This document shows, piece after piece, positions 33,800 through 42,294 of a DNA stretch of 64,000 nucleotides (position 1 is the stretch's first letter; each line of letters begins with the position of its first letter). Under the pieces are notes generated by a model. The model saw only the letters and a program-made list of their open reading frames with translations. It did not search any database and had not been told where the DNA came from. The position numbers were made by a program, and so were the translations under genes. The stretch comes from Virgibacillus siamensis (lineage in GTDB: Bacteria > Bacillota > Bacilli > Bacillales > Amphibacillaceae): the NCBI RefSeq assembly GCF_900162695.1, contig NZ_FUIH01000007.1:62001-126000 (forward strand), in the 5' to 3' direction.

Positions 33800-34307
33800 A
33801 AAGAAGTGGATGCTGGTCATTTTATCGGTAGTGTTAGTTGTTGTCTGGGGATTTAGGGTTTATCAAGTAAATGCAGGTGTAGCGAAAGAATATAAAATTA
33901 ACACGTATGAGCTTGGAGAAGAAATAAGACTAGACAACGCTATTTTACAAATCAAACGTGCGTCTTATGGCAAAATGAAAACGGAAAATAATTATAAATC
34001 AATACCATTCACCATTGAAATGGAAGTCCATAATGTATCAAATAAAAATATTGATGTCATGCATTTATTAACAGCTAAATTGGGATATGGACTGGATTAT
34101 TTTCAGACCAGAGACGGGGAGTTTAGTGTTGAAAAATTGCGCAGCTTAGAACCTGACATGACTGCCAAAATTATTTTGATTTATCATGTTTCACCTAAAT
34201 ATAAGGGAGACCGGCCAAAAGTTTACCTTGATCAGCGTTTGTATAAGGATAGAGTTATGCGAAATTATGAAGAAGGGTACAGACTCGGGATAGCAATTCA
34301 ATTATAG
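33792..34307 (+). CDS. Membrane-anchored extracellular protein, last gene of the ABC cluster
   Basis: A 171-residue protein with an N-terminal helix (about 6-22) and an outside domain rich in beta strands (EEIRLDNAILQIKRASYGKM, then FTIEMEVHNVSNKNIDVMHL), an Ig-like/DUF4352-like look. It overlaps the ATPase gene by 8 bases and ends the operon. It could be an accessory substrate-binding or immunity protein; no family was firmly recognised. Confidence 0.65.
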   Translation: MNKKKWMLVILSVVLVVVWGFRVYQVNAGVAKEYKINTYELGEEIRLDNAILQIKRASYGKMKTENNYKSIPFTIEMEVHNVSNKNIDVMHLLTAKLGYGLDYFQTRDGEFSVEKLRSLEPDMTAKIILIYHVSPKYKGDRPKVYLDQRLYKDRVMRNYEEGYRLGIAIQL

Positions 34308-34490
34308 AATTTTGCTTGTTTTTATCTTACTGTATATTTTAGGACATTCTGACAGTTGTTTGGTTTTTTCATCAAAAGATACAATGGTGGTATTTATGTA
34401 CTGAACCTTTGGGGACTTTTTAGGTCAAACTACTTTTTATTTACAATACACCTTTCAACAATACGATACGAGCCAATAGCAGAAAGGACT
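34308..34490. other. Gap after the ABC cluster, no gene seen
   Basis: No reading frame with a ribosome site. Near its end CCAATAGCAGAAAGGACTAT resembles text found just before the left half-element at 36947, hinting that the folded element extends further left than its stem. Confidence 0.5.
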
Positions 34491-34562
34491 ATTACGTTAA
34501 CGGGCGCGATTATCTAATAAAATCGCGCCAATATCGCACATAAGGCCCAGATTGTTGCAAAG
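34491..34562. repeat. GGGCGC folded element, copy 9 (full length)
   Basis: ACGTTAACGGGCGCGATTAT, then AATAAAATCGCGCCAATATC, then CATAAGGCCCAGATTGTTGC. The GGCGCGATT/AATCGCGCC stem is perfect over 9 bp. Confidence 0.85.
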
Positions 34563-34647
34563 TAAGTAATCCTGCATAAGTGTGCACGATAAGTCGGATA
34601 ATGTACTATACTTCCTGCTATTCTATTGATGAAGGGAGGTCATTGAA

Positions 34648-35520
34648 GTGGATTCACTTAAGAATATGAACGACGCCCTAAGATATGTTGAAGAAAATCT
34701 TATAAATGATATTGACGCTCGTGAAGTAGCAAAGCGTGCATTGTGTTCAGAGTATCATTTTAAACGAATGTTTTCTTTTCTGGCAGGTGTAACATTGTCG
34801 GAATACATTCGGCGAAGACGTCTCACGCTTGCGGCCTTTGAGCTGAACAATAGCGATTTGAAAGTTATTGATGTGGCCATGAAGTATGGATATAATTCTC
34901 CGGACTCTTTTACGAGGGCGTTTCATATCCTTCACGGAGTAACACCATCGGAGGCCAGAAATAATGGTCACACCATAAAAGCTTATCCACGAATGACCTT
35001 TCAATTATCAATTAAAGGTGGGAAAGAAATGAATTATCGAATTGAAGAAAAACGAGGATTTAACATCGTTGGGATTAAGAAAAGGGTTCCTATTATTTTT
35101 AACGGGGTTAACCCAGAAATTGAATCTATGTGGGAAAGTTTAGATGATGGGACTATAAATAAGCTCAAAAAACTTTCCAATATCGAACCTATTGGTTTGA
35201 TTAGTGCATCTACCAACTTTTCTGAAACTCGGATGGAGGAAAAAGGGGGATTGGATCACTATATTGGTGTGGCTACAACAAACGAGTGTCCTGCTAGCCT
35301 GACTAAACATGAAGTTCCGTCTCTAACGTGGGCCGTGTTTGACTCTGTTGGACCATTTCCTGAAACGTTACAAGATATCTGGGGACGTATTTATTCCGAG
35401 TGGTTTCCTTCTTCAAACTTTGAGCAAATAGAAGGCCCCGAAATACTTTGGAATGAAAATAAAGATACAAGCTCGCCGAAATTTAAGAGTGAAATTTGGA
35501 TACCAGTTAAGAAAAAATAA
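34648..35520 (+). CDS. AraC-type regulator with GyrI-like effector domain
   Basis: A 290-residue regulator. Residues 1-110 hold two AraC helix-turn-helix units, with AREVAKRALCSEYHFKRMF and KVIDVAMKYGYNSPDSFTRA followed by FHILHGVTPSEAR. From residue 125 it has a GyrI-like small-molecule-binding domain (YRIEEKRGFNIVGIKKRVP, ending in EIWIPVKKK). Such proteins sense small toxic or regulatory molecules and turn on export or detoxification genes. GTG start after GAAGGGAGGT. Its targets are not evident. Confidence 0.88.
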   Translation: MDSLKNMNDALRYVEENLINDIDAREVAKRALCSEYHFKRMFSFLAGVTLSEYIRRRRLTLAAFELNNSDLKVIDVAMKYGYNSPDSFTRAFHILHGVTPSEARNNGHTIKAYPRMTFQLSIKGGKEMNYRIEEKRGFNIVGIKKRVPIIFNGVNPEIESMWESLDDGTINKLKKLSNIEPIGLISASTNFSETRMEEKGGLDHYIGVATTNECPASLTKHEVPSLTWAVFDSVGPFPETLQDIWGRIYSEWFPSSNFEQIEGPEILWNENKDTSSPKFKSEIWIPVKKK

Positions 35521-35530
35521 TAATGGGATT

Positions 35531-35585
35531 TCAACTAACGGGCGCTTTCTTTGAAAAGAGCGCCCATTTTCATTGACTAAATAAG
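35531..35585. repeat. GGGCGC folded element, copy 10 (short)
   Basis: CTAACGGGCGCTTTCTTTGA, stem partner AAAGAGCGCCC, then CATTTTCATTGACTAAATAA. The central spacer is reduced. It starts about 10 bases after the stop. Confidence 0.75.
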
Positions 35586-35654
35586 AAACAGTTTTTCGAA
35601 TTAAAGAATTACGATAGAATAGGAAATAAGGACAATGAGAAAGGGGAGGCATAC

Positions 35655-35906
35655 ATGGTACCCATATCGATAGAAGCTTTTGTGAATAAGCATTGCAAAA
35701 ATAATCCTGAAGAAAATCCTAATCAGTTAAGAAAGGATCTGAAACAGGCAGTTAAAGATAAGAAAAATGGAGAAACTTATTTCAACTGTGGTCAGGAAAT
35801 CTGGGCGGTAGGCAGTGCGGTTGCTTACCAAAGCTGTTTTTCGTGTTTAACAGGGGAAGCAGATTCCTCAGAAGACTATGAAATCAACGGGGTGTGTTGG
35901 TCATAG
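35655..35906 (+). CDS. Cysteine-containing hypothetical protein
   Basis: An 83-residue soluble protein with five Cys (14, 45, 61, 64, 81), including CFSC and a C-terminal CWS. The first half is helical and charged (RKDLKQAVKDKKNGETYFNC). Cys placement could bind zinc or a cluster; no family was recognised. The ATG follows AAAGGGGAGG. Another single-gene unit of the cassette region. Confidence 0.65.
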   Translation: MVPISIEAFVNKHCKNNPEENPNQLRKDLKQAVKDKKNGETYFNCGQEIWAVGSAVAYQSCFSCLTGEADSSEDYEINGVCWS

Positions 35907-35996
35907 ATAAGATTTATTTTAGCGGATATTCATTATTTGTGAAACAAATAGGAATTTGAATGGATCAATAAAATGCTGTAGTAAGGGGGAATTCGG

Positions 35997-36512
35997 TTGA
36001 AAGTTCGGCTGTCGGAGTATGATAAAAATTGGGTTCGAATGTTCGATAATGAAGCCCAGTTTTTAAAAGAAATCTTCGGGGATGAAATAATCAAATTTGA
36101 GCATTTTGGAAGTACCTCTGTTCCAGGCATGAATGCAAAGCCTGTTATTGATATGATGTGTCTTGTAAAAGACATCAAGAAAATCGATTCATTCAATGAA
36201 CGGATGCGCATACTTGGATATGATGTTGCTGGCGAATGGGGAATTCAGGGCAGACGATTATTTCGAAAAGGTGGGGAAAATAGAACCCATCATATTCATG
36301 TTTATCAGTATGATAACCCACAAATAAGGCGACATCTGGTGTTACGAGATTATTTAAGGACTCATCCCGACGAAATTGAAAAATATAGATCTTTTAAAGA
36401 AGAATTGGCTGAACAATATGACGATACTGCTTTCTACAGCAAGGCAAAAAAACCTTTTGTAAAGGAATTGGAACAGCGGGCGTTAAATTGGTTTGAAAAC
36501 CAAGAACCATAG
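35997..36512 (+). CDS. GrpB-family nucleotidyltransferase-like protein
   Basis: A 171-residue GrpB/UPF0157 protein of the DNA polymerase beta nucleotidyltransferase fold. HFGSTSVPGMNAKPVIDMM holds the GS and acidic metal motif. TRTHHIHVYQYDNPQIRRHL-like text and LRDYLRTHPDEIEKY are typical of the family. It may be a nucleotidyltransferase with a small-molecule target, though activity is rarely shown. TTG start after AAGGGGGAATT. Confidence 0.85.
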   Translation: MKVRLSEYDKNWVRMFDNEAQFLKEIFGDEIIKFEHFGSTSVPGMNAKPVIDMMCLVKDIKKIDSFNERMRILGYDVAGEWGIQGRRLFRKGGENRTHHIHVYQYDNPQIRRHLVLRDYLRTHPDEIEKYRSFKEELAEQYDDTAFYSKAKKPFVKELEQRALNWFENQEP

Positions 36513-36526
36513 AAATTAAATTAGTG

Positions 36527-36600
36527 ATTGTTCAATCATCGGGCGCAGTAATCGAATAAGAGCTGTGCTCGTCTTGCTCATAAGGGCCAGATTGGGAAAG
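36527..36600. repeat. GGGCGC folded element, copy 11 (full length)
   Basis: TTGTTCAATCATCGGGCGCA, weak stem GAGCTGTGCTC, then CATAAGGGCCAGATTGGGAA. Confidence 0.78.
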
Positions 36601-36774
36601 TAAACCTTTGTGGAAATTACAGATATTTGAGATAATTGTTATCAAGATAGCACATAGGATCATTGAAGAAATATGAATTTTTGTAAGGGTATAGAAGTAT
36701 AAATGATACTAATATAACTAATGATGCAGCCAATTTGAATGCAACCAATTTAAAAATTATGAGGGGGTGAATAA

Positions 36775-36885
36775 GTGGACACTTTTGTGCAAATATCACC
36801 TTTTTTTGTGCAAGGAATAATTTTAGCAGCTGTAGTTTATATAGTGATAAGAATCCTTGAAAAATCACAGAAAAACAAAAAGTAA
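36775..36885 (+). CDS. 36-residue single-helix membrane peptide
   Basis: GTG start with GAGGGGG seven bases upstream. One membrane helix (about 8-27) and a basic tail EKSQKNKK. The strong site and neat helix-plus-tail form argue for a real gene. Size and form resemble small membrane toxins or regulatory peptides; this is only a resemblance. Confidence 0.55.
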   Translation: MDTFVQISPFFVQGIILAAVVYIVIRILEKSQKNKK

Positions 36886-36946
36886 TGGAAGTGCCTTTAT
36901 TCTCGGGTAAGTAAACCTTACTAGCTAATAGCAGAAATGAGACTAT

Positions 36947-36960
36947 TCCAGAAAAGGGCG
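36947..36960. repeat. GGGCGC element, left half only (copy 12)
   Basis: ACTATTCCAGAAAAGGGCG, cut off before the stem and followed directly by the ribosome site of the next gene. Confidence 0.55.
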
Positions 36961-36977
36961 GCAAGGAGATCTATTCA

Positions 36978-37409
36978 ATGAAATATTTTATAAAATTAAA
37001 TTTGGTTAGTATGTTATATGCCCTTATCATATTTATTCCGATTCGATTTATGGGCGAATTATACAGGGTCAGTAGACTAACCGGTTGGGAATTTAATACT
37101 GTACAGACAATAGGTTATATTGTTATCGTTATTGAATTTATAATTGGTACACTCCTTATCATATTCTTAACAAGAAATTTACTGAGAGGTCGTAAGGCTA
37201 ACTTTTGGACAGTAATCCTATGGGTTCCATATTTTGTTCTTTTTGTATATATAATTGCATCTTTGTTTCCGATAACATATGAAGGTGATATGCTTAGCCC
37301 CGGAGCCGGTTTCATTATGATAGGTATATTAATGGTCTATCCCCTTTATGTTTTAATTATCAATTTCATAGGTTTCACAAGTGATGATAAAGGAATAAAT
37401 ACAGTCTAA
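36978..37409 (+). CDS. Four-helix membrane protein, hypothetical
   Basis: A 143-residue protein with four membrane helices (about 6-22, 41-61, 73-93, 108-130). A basic loop (LLRGRKANFW) lies between the second and third. The ATG follows AAGGAGATCTATTC; that site touches the half-element before it. No family was recognised. Confidence 0.65.
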   Translation: MKYFIKLNLVSMLYALIIFIPIRFMGELYRVSRLTGWEFNTVQTIGYIVIVIEFIIGTLLIIFLTRNLLRGRKANFWTVILWVPYFVLFVYIIASLFPITYEGDMLSPGAGFIMIGILMVYPLYVLIINFIGFTSDDKGINTV

Positions 37410-37465
37410 ATTAAGTCCGTGCAGAATTTTATTTCAATAAAGGGTCGTTGCGTAAAACATTGTAC

Positions 37466-37539
37466 TATGCCGATAACGGGCGCTTATCAGAAATAAGATA
37501 ACGCCCGTTATTAGCTTATTGAGCCATTTTGCAGAAAGG
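37466..37539. repeat. GGGCGC folded element, copy 13 (full length)
   Basis: CGATAACGGGCGCTTATCAG and AATAAGATAACGCCCGTTAT form a long stem. The right end is TTGAGCCATTTTGCAGAAAG. Confidence 0.85.
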
Positions 37540-37543
37540 TTCT

Positions 37544-37756
37544 GATGGTTAATAATCGGGGTGTGGCTGGTCTCTTCCTGGCGGAGGCAGTTGAAAGGGG
37601 GGGGCGTTTGAACAGGCAGTTATTCGCAAGGTTAAAGAAGAGGCAGGGTTAACAATAGAAGTTGAACATATTGTTTCGGTTAACGAAGCCTTTTTTAAGG
37701 AAAGGGATCACTACGCTTTGTTTACAACATTCAAAGCAAAAATAATTAACGGTAGC
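37544..37756 (+). pseudogene. NUDIX hydrolase remnant
   Basis: Pieces of a NUDIX protein are readable in more than one frame. MVNNRGVW comes first, then after a 4-base insertion SLPGGG, a further shift in a run of nine G, and then GAFEQAVIRKVKEEAGLTIE, which holds most of the NUDIX box, and ALFTTFKAKI. The gene would need at least two repairs. It begins right after element copy 13, as intact units do. The end is replaced by a permease fragment. Confidence 0.75.
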
Positions 37757-38112
37757 CCTGCGGCACTGCTTTTGGTGAACTTTAATCAGATCAGAAAGCA
37801 AAAATTTACGATGCGGTCACTATACCCTGTGGATGGGAAGAATGCTTACAAGTATACAAAAGGTTTTAATATTCTGGCCATCATTGCATTTGCGTTAGGG
37901 ATTTACAGGATATGTCCCCATTTATGACCCAAATAATGCGGTCCCAAGATCTCCAATTTTTCTTTTTACAACAGCGACTGAGTTTTCCGTCAGTATTAGT
38001 GGGACGTTTTTACTACTTGTTAAGCCGGTAAACCAATTAATCGGTACTTATGAAAAGACGTTAAGGAAGAAAAGAATAAAAAGAATGAGGTTTACTAAGG
38101 TAATGAGATAAA
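37757..38112 (+). pseudogene. NCS1-type cytosine/allantoin permease, C-terminal fragment
   Basis: The frame fused to the NUDIX remnant continues as QIRKQKFTMRSLYPVDGKNA and YKYTKGFNILAIIAFALG, as in the C-terminal part of NCS1 nucleobase permeases. After a one-base shift near 37903 it reads GYVPIYDPNNAVPRSPIFLF and then a last helix. About 115 of some 480 residues remain. It is a decayed end fragment joined to an unrelated remnant. Confidence 0.75.
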
Positions 38113-38267
38113 CCATGAGTGGATCTAATATACTTAGTAGAAGTAGGAAAAGGACTAGGAGCAATAGGTCATCTAAGAGGTATCTGTAAATAATTCAGGA
38201 AGAAATAGATATACTGAAAAAGGAAGCGGAAAATAGATATGAAAAAAATTATAAATATATTCCATTA
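38113..38267. other. Spacer after the permease fragment
   Basis: No gene recognised. Short open text (GKGLGAIGHLRGICK in one frame) may be further decayed coding sequence. Confidence 0.4.
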
Positions 38268-38300
38268 AAATGTGTGCAGAAAACTCTGCACACATTTTTT
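38268..38300 (+). terminator. Terminator-like hairpin (GTGTGCA type, copy 1)
   Basis: AAATGTGTGCAGA and TCTGCACACATTT form a perfect 13-bp stem with a 4-base loop, followed by a T-run. Two similar hairpins lie at 42076 and 44930. Confidence 0.85.
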
Positions 38301-38537
38301 CTTGTTCTCTTGATTGTTGATGTAGCAGGATTATTTCCAATTGGCATTAAATTTGCACTAATATTTTTAACGTTATTAAACAAAGGAGGGAAAAATCTAC
38401 ATTCTAATAAAGTAGAAGGGTAGAAGAAAACAGTTAGGGGTGGTAATTTGGAAACTCTATACATTAGTCGATGGTGACAAAACTACTGATGAGAGGATAG
38501 GTCATATTGGTATTTAAATATTAGAAGGAGAGAGAAT
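38301..38537. other. Upstream region of the GH97 gene
   Basis: No gene with support. It should contain the GH97 promoter; none stands out. An AAACAAAGGAGGG site at 38380 precedes no usable start. Confidence 0.4.
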
Positions 38538-41500
38538 ATGTTCAATAAAAAGGGTTATACACTGATACTATTTTTAGGATTAAGTTTGATGGTTTCTCTT
38601 TCAGTATCGACTGCATTTGCAAGTTCTTCGGAGAGTCCAAATAAAAATGATCATGAAAAGAAGGCGTCAATAAGTTCACCTAATGGAAAAGTTCATTTGG
38701 ATTTTGAACTGTCCGAGAATGGTAAACCACATTATGAGCTTTCCTATAAAGGGGAAGAACTTATTGAACCTTCCTCCCTGGGATTTGAGTTTAAAAATCA
38801 GAAGGCGTTAAAAGGCAGCTTTAAGATTGTGAAAACATCTATGAAAACGTTTAATAATACTTGGGAACCCGTATGGGGAGAAAAATCAAAAATAAGAAAT
38901 CACTACAAGCAATTAACGATTTATTTACAAGAAAAAGAAGCTCCCAATAGAAAAATGAATTTAGTATTTAAGGTTTATAATAATGGGGTAGGGTTTCGGT
39001 ATGTCCTGCCCGAACAGGAAAATTTGGATAAAAACATCCGGATTACAGCTGAAAATACGGAATTCAAATTTTCCAGTGACAATACCTCCTGGTGGATTCC
39101 TAATGACTGGAATAGCTATGAATATAACTATAAGAATACACCGTTAAGTGAAGTAGAAGAAGTTAGTACACCTTTTACAATGAAAACACCTGAAGGTACT
39201 TTCCTTACTGTTCATGAAGCGGCACTTATTGATTATGCTGGCATGGCTTTAAAAAAGGTAGATGGGGAATCAACGACACTGAAAAGTTATTTAGCCCCAT
39301 GGCCAAATAGTAATGTCAAGGTTAAGAAGGATGCTTTGCCGGTGAAAACACCGTGGAGAACCATTCAAATAGGAGACGATGCCGGTGACTTGGTAGAATC
39401 TGATATGATTTTAAATCTGAATGAGCCCAGTGCTTTAGAGGATACGTCATGGATTGAACCAATGAAATATATCGGGATTTGGTGGGAAATGATAAGTGGC
39501 GATTCTACTTGGGAATCAGGGCCAAAGCACGGTGCGACAACGGAAAATGCAAAAAAATACATCGATTTCGCTTATAAATATCTTGATTCTGAAAATCAAA
39601 ATATTGGTCTGTTAGTTGAAGGATGGAATATAGGATGGGATGGAAATTGGATGGAAAATGGCGATGAATTTAGTTTCACTCAACCTTATCCTGACTATAA
39701 CTTAAAAGAAGTTGTCGAGTATGCGCAAGATCATGGTGTGTCCTATATTATGCACAATGAGACTTCTGGAAACATCATAAATTACGAAAAACAAATGGAT
39801 GAAGCATATGATTTATATCAAGAATTAGGAATTCATGCTATTAAGAGCGGTTACGTAGCCGATAACGGAATGCATAATCCAGAAGACCAAAGTCACCATG
39901 GTCAATATATGGTTAATCATTATTTAGAAGCCGTGAAAAAGGCAGCTAAGCATCAAATAATGATTGATACCCATGAACCAATTAAGGGAACCGGCCTCCG
40001 TCGTACTTATCCTAATTGGATGAGTCGTGAAGGAGTTAGTGGAATGGAATATGCTGCTTTTGGCGACGATAACAATTTACCTAAGCATTCGACAATCCTT
40101 CCATTTACAAGAATGATGGCTGGACCTATAGATTTTACACCGGGCATATTTGATGTGAAAACGTCAAACAATCCCAATACTAGAGTCCTTACAACCCGTG
40201 CAAAACAATTGGCTTTGTATGTAACAATCAGCAGCGGGGTCCAGATGGTCGCGGATGAACCCAAAAACTATAAAGACGAAGACGGAAATATTTTACCAGC
40301 CTTTGAATTCATCAAAGATGTTCCAGTTACGTGGGATGACATCATTGTACCGAAAGCTAAAATTGGTGATTATGTCAGCATCATCCGCCAAAAAGGAGAA
40401 GAATGGTATATCGGAAGTATCACGGATAAGCAAGCGAGAGACTTAGAAATAGATCTCGATTTCTTAGACAAGGGTAAAAAATATGTCGCAGAGATTTACT
40501 CGGATGGACCTAACGCGGACTGGAAAACGAACCCGAATCCGGTTTCAATAAAGAAAGCCATTGTGAAGTCCAATGACACATTCGTTGCGTCTCTTGCAGC
40601 TGGGGGCGGGCAGGCCGTCAGAATTTATCCAGCAAGTAAAAAAGAAATAGCAAAACTTCCAAATTATAAAGCAAAGAAAATGAAGTTGTCTTATACACAC
40701 GTTCCTGAGTCTATCCAATCAAATGATTCATTTGAAATAAAGGTAAATATTAGAAATAAAGGCAATGTCATCGTTGGAAAAAATTTAAAACTGCAAATTG
40801 ATGGCAAAACAGTCGCAAAAAAGCATGTAAGAGTTGCTCCTGGAGGTACTGAGGAAATCAGATTCACCTATAATAAACTATTTAAAACCGGTGATCACAG
40901 AATCAGTGTAAACGGATTACCTGCTAAAAAGATAACGGTAGAAAAGAAAAAAACAATATTTGAATACAGTAACTTTAGTGTATCAGCTCAAGATCAGACA
41001 ATTACGGCAACAGCTGAAGTCACTAACTTTGGCAGCTATAAAGATGTGGCAGAAGTGCCGCTTTTTATTAATGAAGAATTAGTCAAGAGGAAGAGGATTG
41101 AGGTACCTGCCCAAGCAGGGGGAGGAAGTAAAGATGTGACATTTACTTATTCAACTTCTGACAATATAGGTGTATATAAAGTGGCCATCGGTAATCTTGA
41201 GTCAAAGTTGGCAGCGTTACCTAAAATTGAACTTGCGGGTGGTTGGTTGTTCCACAAAGGGGACAATCTCGACTGGAAAGCACCAGGATACGACGATAGC
41301 GGGTGGCAAAAAGTAAACCTGCCGGCAAGTTGGGAAGAACACTCTAACTATACGGAAAATAATGTCTATGGCTGGTACCGGAAGGAGATTTTTATTCCTG
41401 AAGAGTGGAAAGGTCATTCATTGAAGGTAACTTTAGGAAAAATTGATGATATGGACGCGACCTATTTTAATGGCCAAAAGATTGGCCAATCTGGAAAGTT

Positions 41501-41945
41501 TCCAACTGGGGATGGTTGGGACGGAGCGAAAACGGCTTGGAATCAAATGAGGGAATATACTATTCCAGCTGATACTATAAAATACGGCCAGAATAATGTT
41601 ATTAGTATTAGGGTATTTGATGGTACAGGTGGAGGCGGAATATATAGTGGACCGATTAAATCTATTAAGTTAGTTTCGGAAACAACTGCAACTAACTTGA
41701 AAATGCTTGTTCAGCGTTACAAGGAAACCGGTGAATTCGCAAATGACCGTGTTGCCCGTTCTTTACGCATTCACCTGGTTACAGTGAGCCGTTACGAAGA
41801 AAATGGTTCAGCTGAAAAAGTTGTTAAACACATGAAAGGTTTTAAACGTTTGCTGGACCATCAAAAAGGAAATGATTTGATTTCTGAGAAAGCCTATAAG
41901 GTTCTCAAGGCTGATGCTGACTACCTGATTAAGAAGTGGCAATAG
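38538..41945 (+). CDS. Secreted GH97 glycoside hydrolase with accessory domains
   Basis: A 1135-residue protein. Signal peptide 1-29 (cut after AFA). GH97 N-domain about 40-290; catalytic barrel about 300-590 with LLVEGWNIGWDGNW; C-domain to about 700. Glu408 (HNETS), Glu480 (DTHEP) and Glu504 (SGMEYAAFG) match SusB Glu439, Glu508 and Glu532 in context and nearly in spacing, so the inverting (alpha-glucosidase-like) subtype is predicted. Two CARDB-like Ig modules follow (about 715-900), then a GWLFHKGD jelly-roll of beta-galactosidase type (about 900-1050) and a C-terminal FIMAH-like helical domain. ATG after GAAGGAGAG. GH97 is mostly a Bacteroidetes family, so transfer is likely. Confidence 0.88.
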   Translation: MFNKKGYTLILFLGLSLMVSLSVSTAFASSSESPNKNDHEKKASISSPNGKVHLDFELSENGKPHYELSYKGEELIEPSSLGFEFKNQKALKGSFKIVKTSMKTFNNTWEPVWGEKSKIRNHYKQLTIYLQEKEAPNRKMNLVFKVYNNGVGFRYVLPEQENLDKNIRITAENTEFKFSSDNTSWWIPNDWNSYEYNYKNTPLSEVEEVSTPFTMKTPEGTFLTVHEAALIDYAGMALKKVDGESTTLKSYLAPWPNSNVKVKKDALPVKTPWRTIQIGDDAGDLVESDMILNLNEPSALEDTSWIEPMKYIGIWWEMISGDSTWESGPKHGATTENAKKYIDFAYKYLDSENQNIGLLVEGWNIGWDGNWMENGDEFSFTQPYPDYNLKEVVEYAQDHGVSYIMHNETSGNIINYEKQMDEAYDLYQELGIHAIKSGYVADNGMHNPEDQSHHGQYMVNHYLEAVKKAAKHQIMIDTHEPIKGTGLRRTYPNWMSREGVSGMEYAAFGDDNNLPKHSTILPFTRMMAGPIDFTPGIFDVKTSNNPNTRVLTTRAKQLALYVTISSGVQMVADEPKNYKDEDGNILPAFEFIKDVPVTWDDIIVPKAKIGDYVSIIRQKGEEWYIGSITDKQARDLEIDLDFLDKGKKYVAEIYSDGPNADWKTNPNPVSIKKAIVKSNDTFVASLAAGGGQAVRIYPASKKEIAKLPNYKAKKMKLSYTHVPESIQSNDSFEIKVNIRNKGNVIVGKNLKLQIDGKTVAKKHVRVAPGGTEEIRFTYNKLFKTGDHRISVNGLPAKKITVEKKKTIFEYSNFSVSAQDQTITATAEVTNFGSYKDVAEVPLFINEELVKRKRIEVPAQAGGGSKDVTFTYSTSDNIGVYKVAIGNLESKLAALPKIELAGGWLFHKGDNLDWKAPGYDDSGWQKVNLPASWEEHSNYTENNVYGWYRKEIFIPEEWKGHSLKVTLGKIDDMDATYFNGQKIGQSGKFPTGDGWDGAKTAWNQMREYTIPADTIKYGQNNVISIRVFDGTGGGGIYSGPIKSIKLVSETTATNLKMLVQRYKETGEFANDRVARSLRIHLVTVSRYEENGSAEKVVKHMKGFKRLLDHQKGNDLISEKAYKVLKADADYLIKKWQ

Positions 41946-41974
41946 ATTTCTTAAGGGTGATACAAGGTAATAAC

Positions 41975-42006
41975 TCCCTGTGGCAGGCGATGTCTTGTCA
42001 CAGGGA
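41975..42006 (+). terminator. Hairpin after the GH97 gene
   Basis: TCCCTGTG and CACAGGGA pair around a loop of about 16 bases; no T-run follows, so it may be a processing hairpin rather than a terminator. Confidence 0.5.
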
Positions 42007-42075
42007 ATCCAAACAAATACGGGACGATGAAGCAGCGAAGATATGCCTTCCTTTTAATATGCCAGCTTCGCTTTT

Positions 42076-42111
42076 AAAATGTGTGTAAAACTTCTGCGCA
42101 CATTTTCTTTT
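42076..42111 (+). terminator. Terminator-like hairpin (GTGTGCA type, copy 2)
   Basis: AAAATGTGTG and CGCACATTTT pair with one mismatch, then TCTTTT. The rest of 42007-42294 holds no gene and must carry the promoter of the regulator downstream. Confidence 0.7.
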
Positions 42112-42294
42112 AAAAAAGCGTAATTTGCGGTCCCGATTATTGTTAGCTAACCAGGGGTCGCTGAATAAATAAAATTCCCTGTTATCACAAGGATTTTAAA
42201 GGTTTTTATCGAATATGTTTGTATGCATTTTCGGACTTTTCTGCTAAAATGAAACGTGGACTATAACTAACAAACGAACGGGGATCAGCATACT

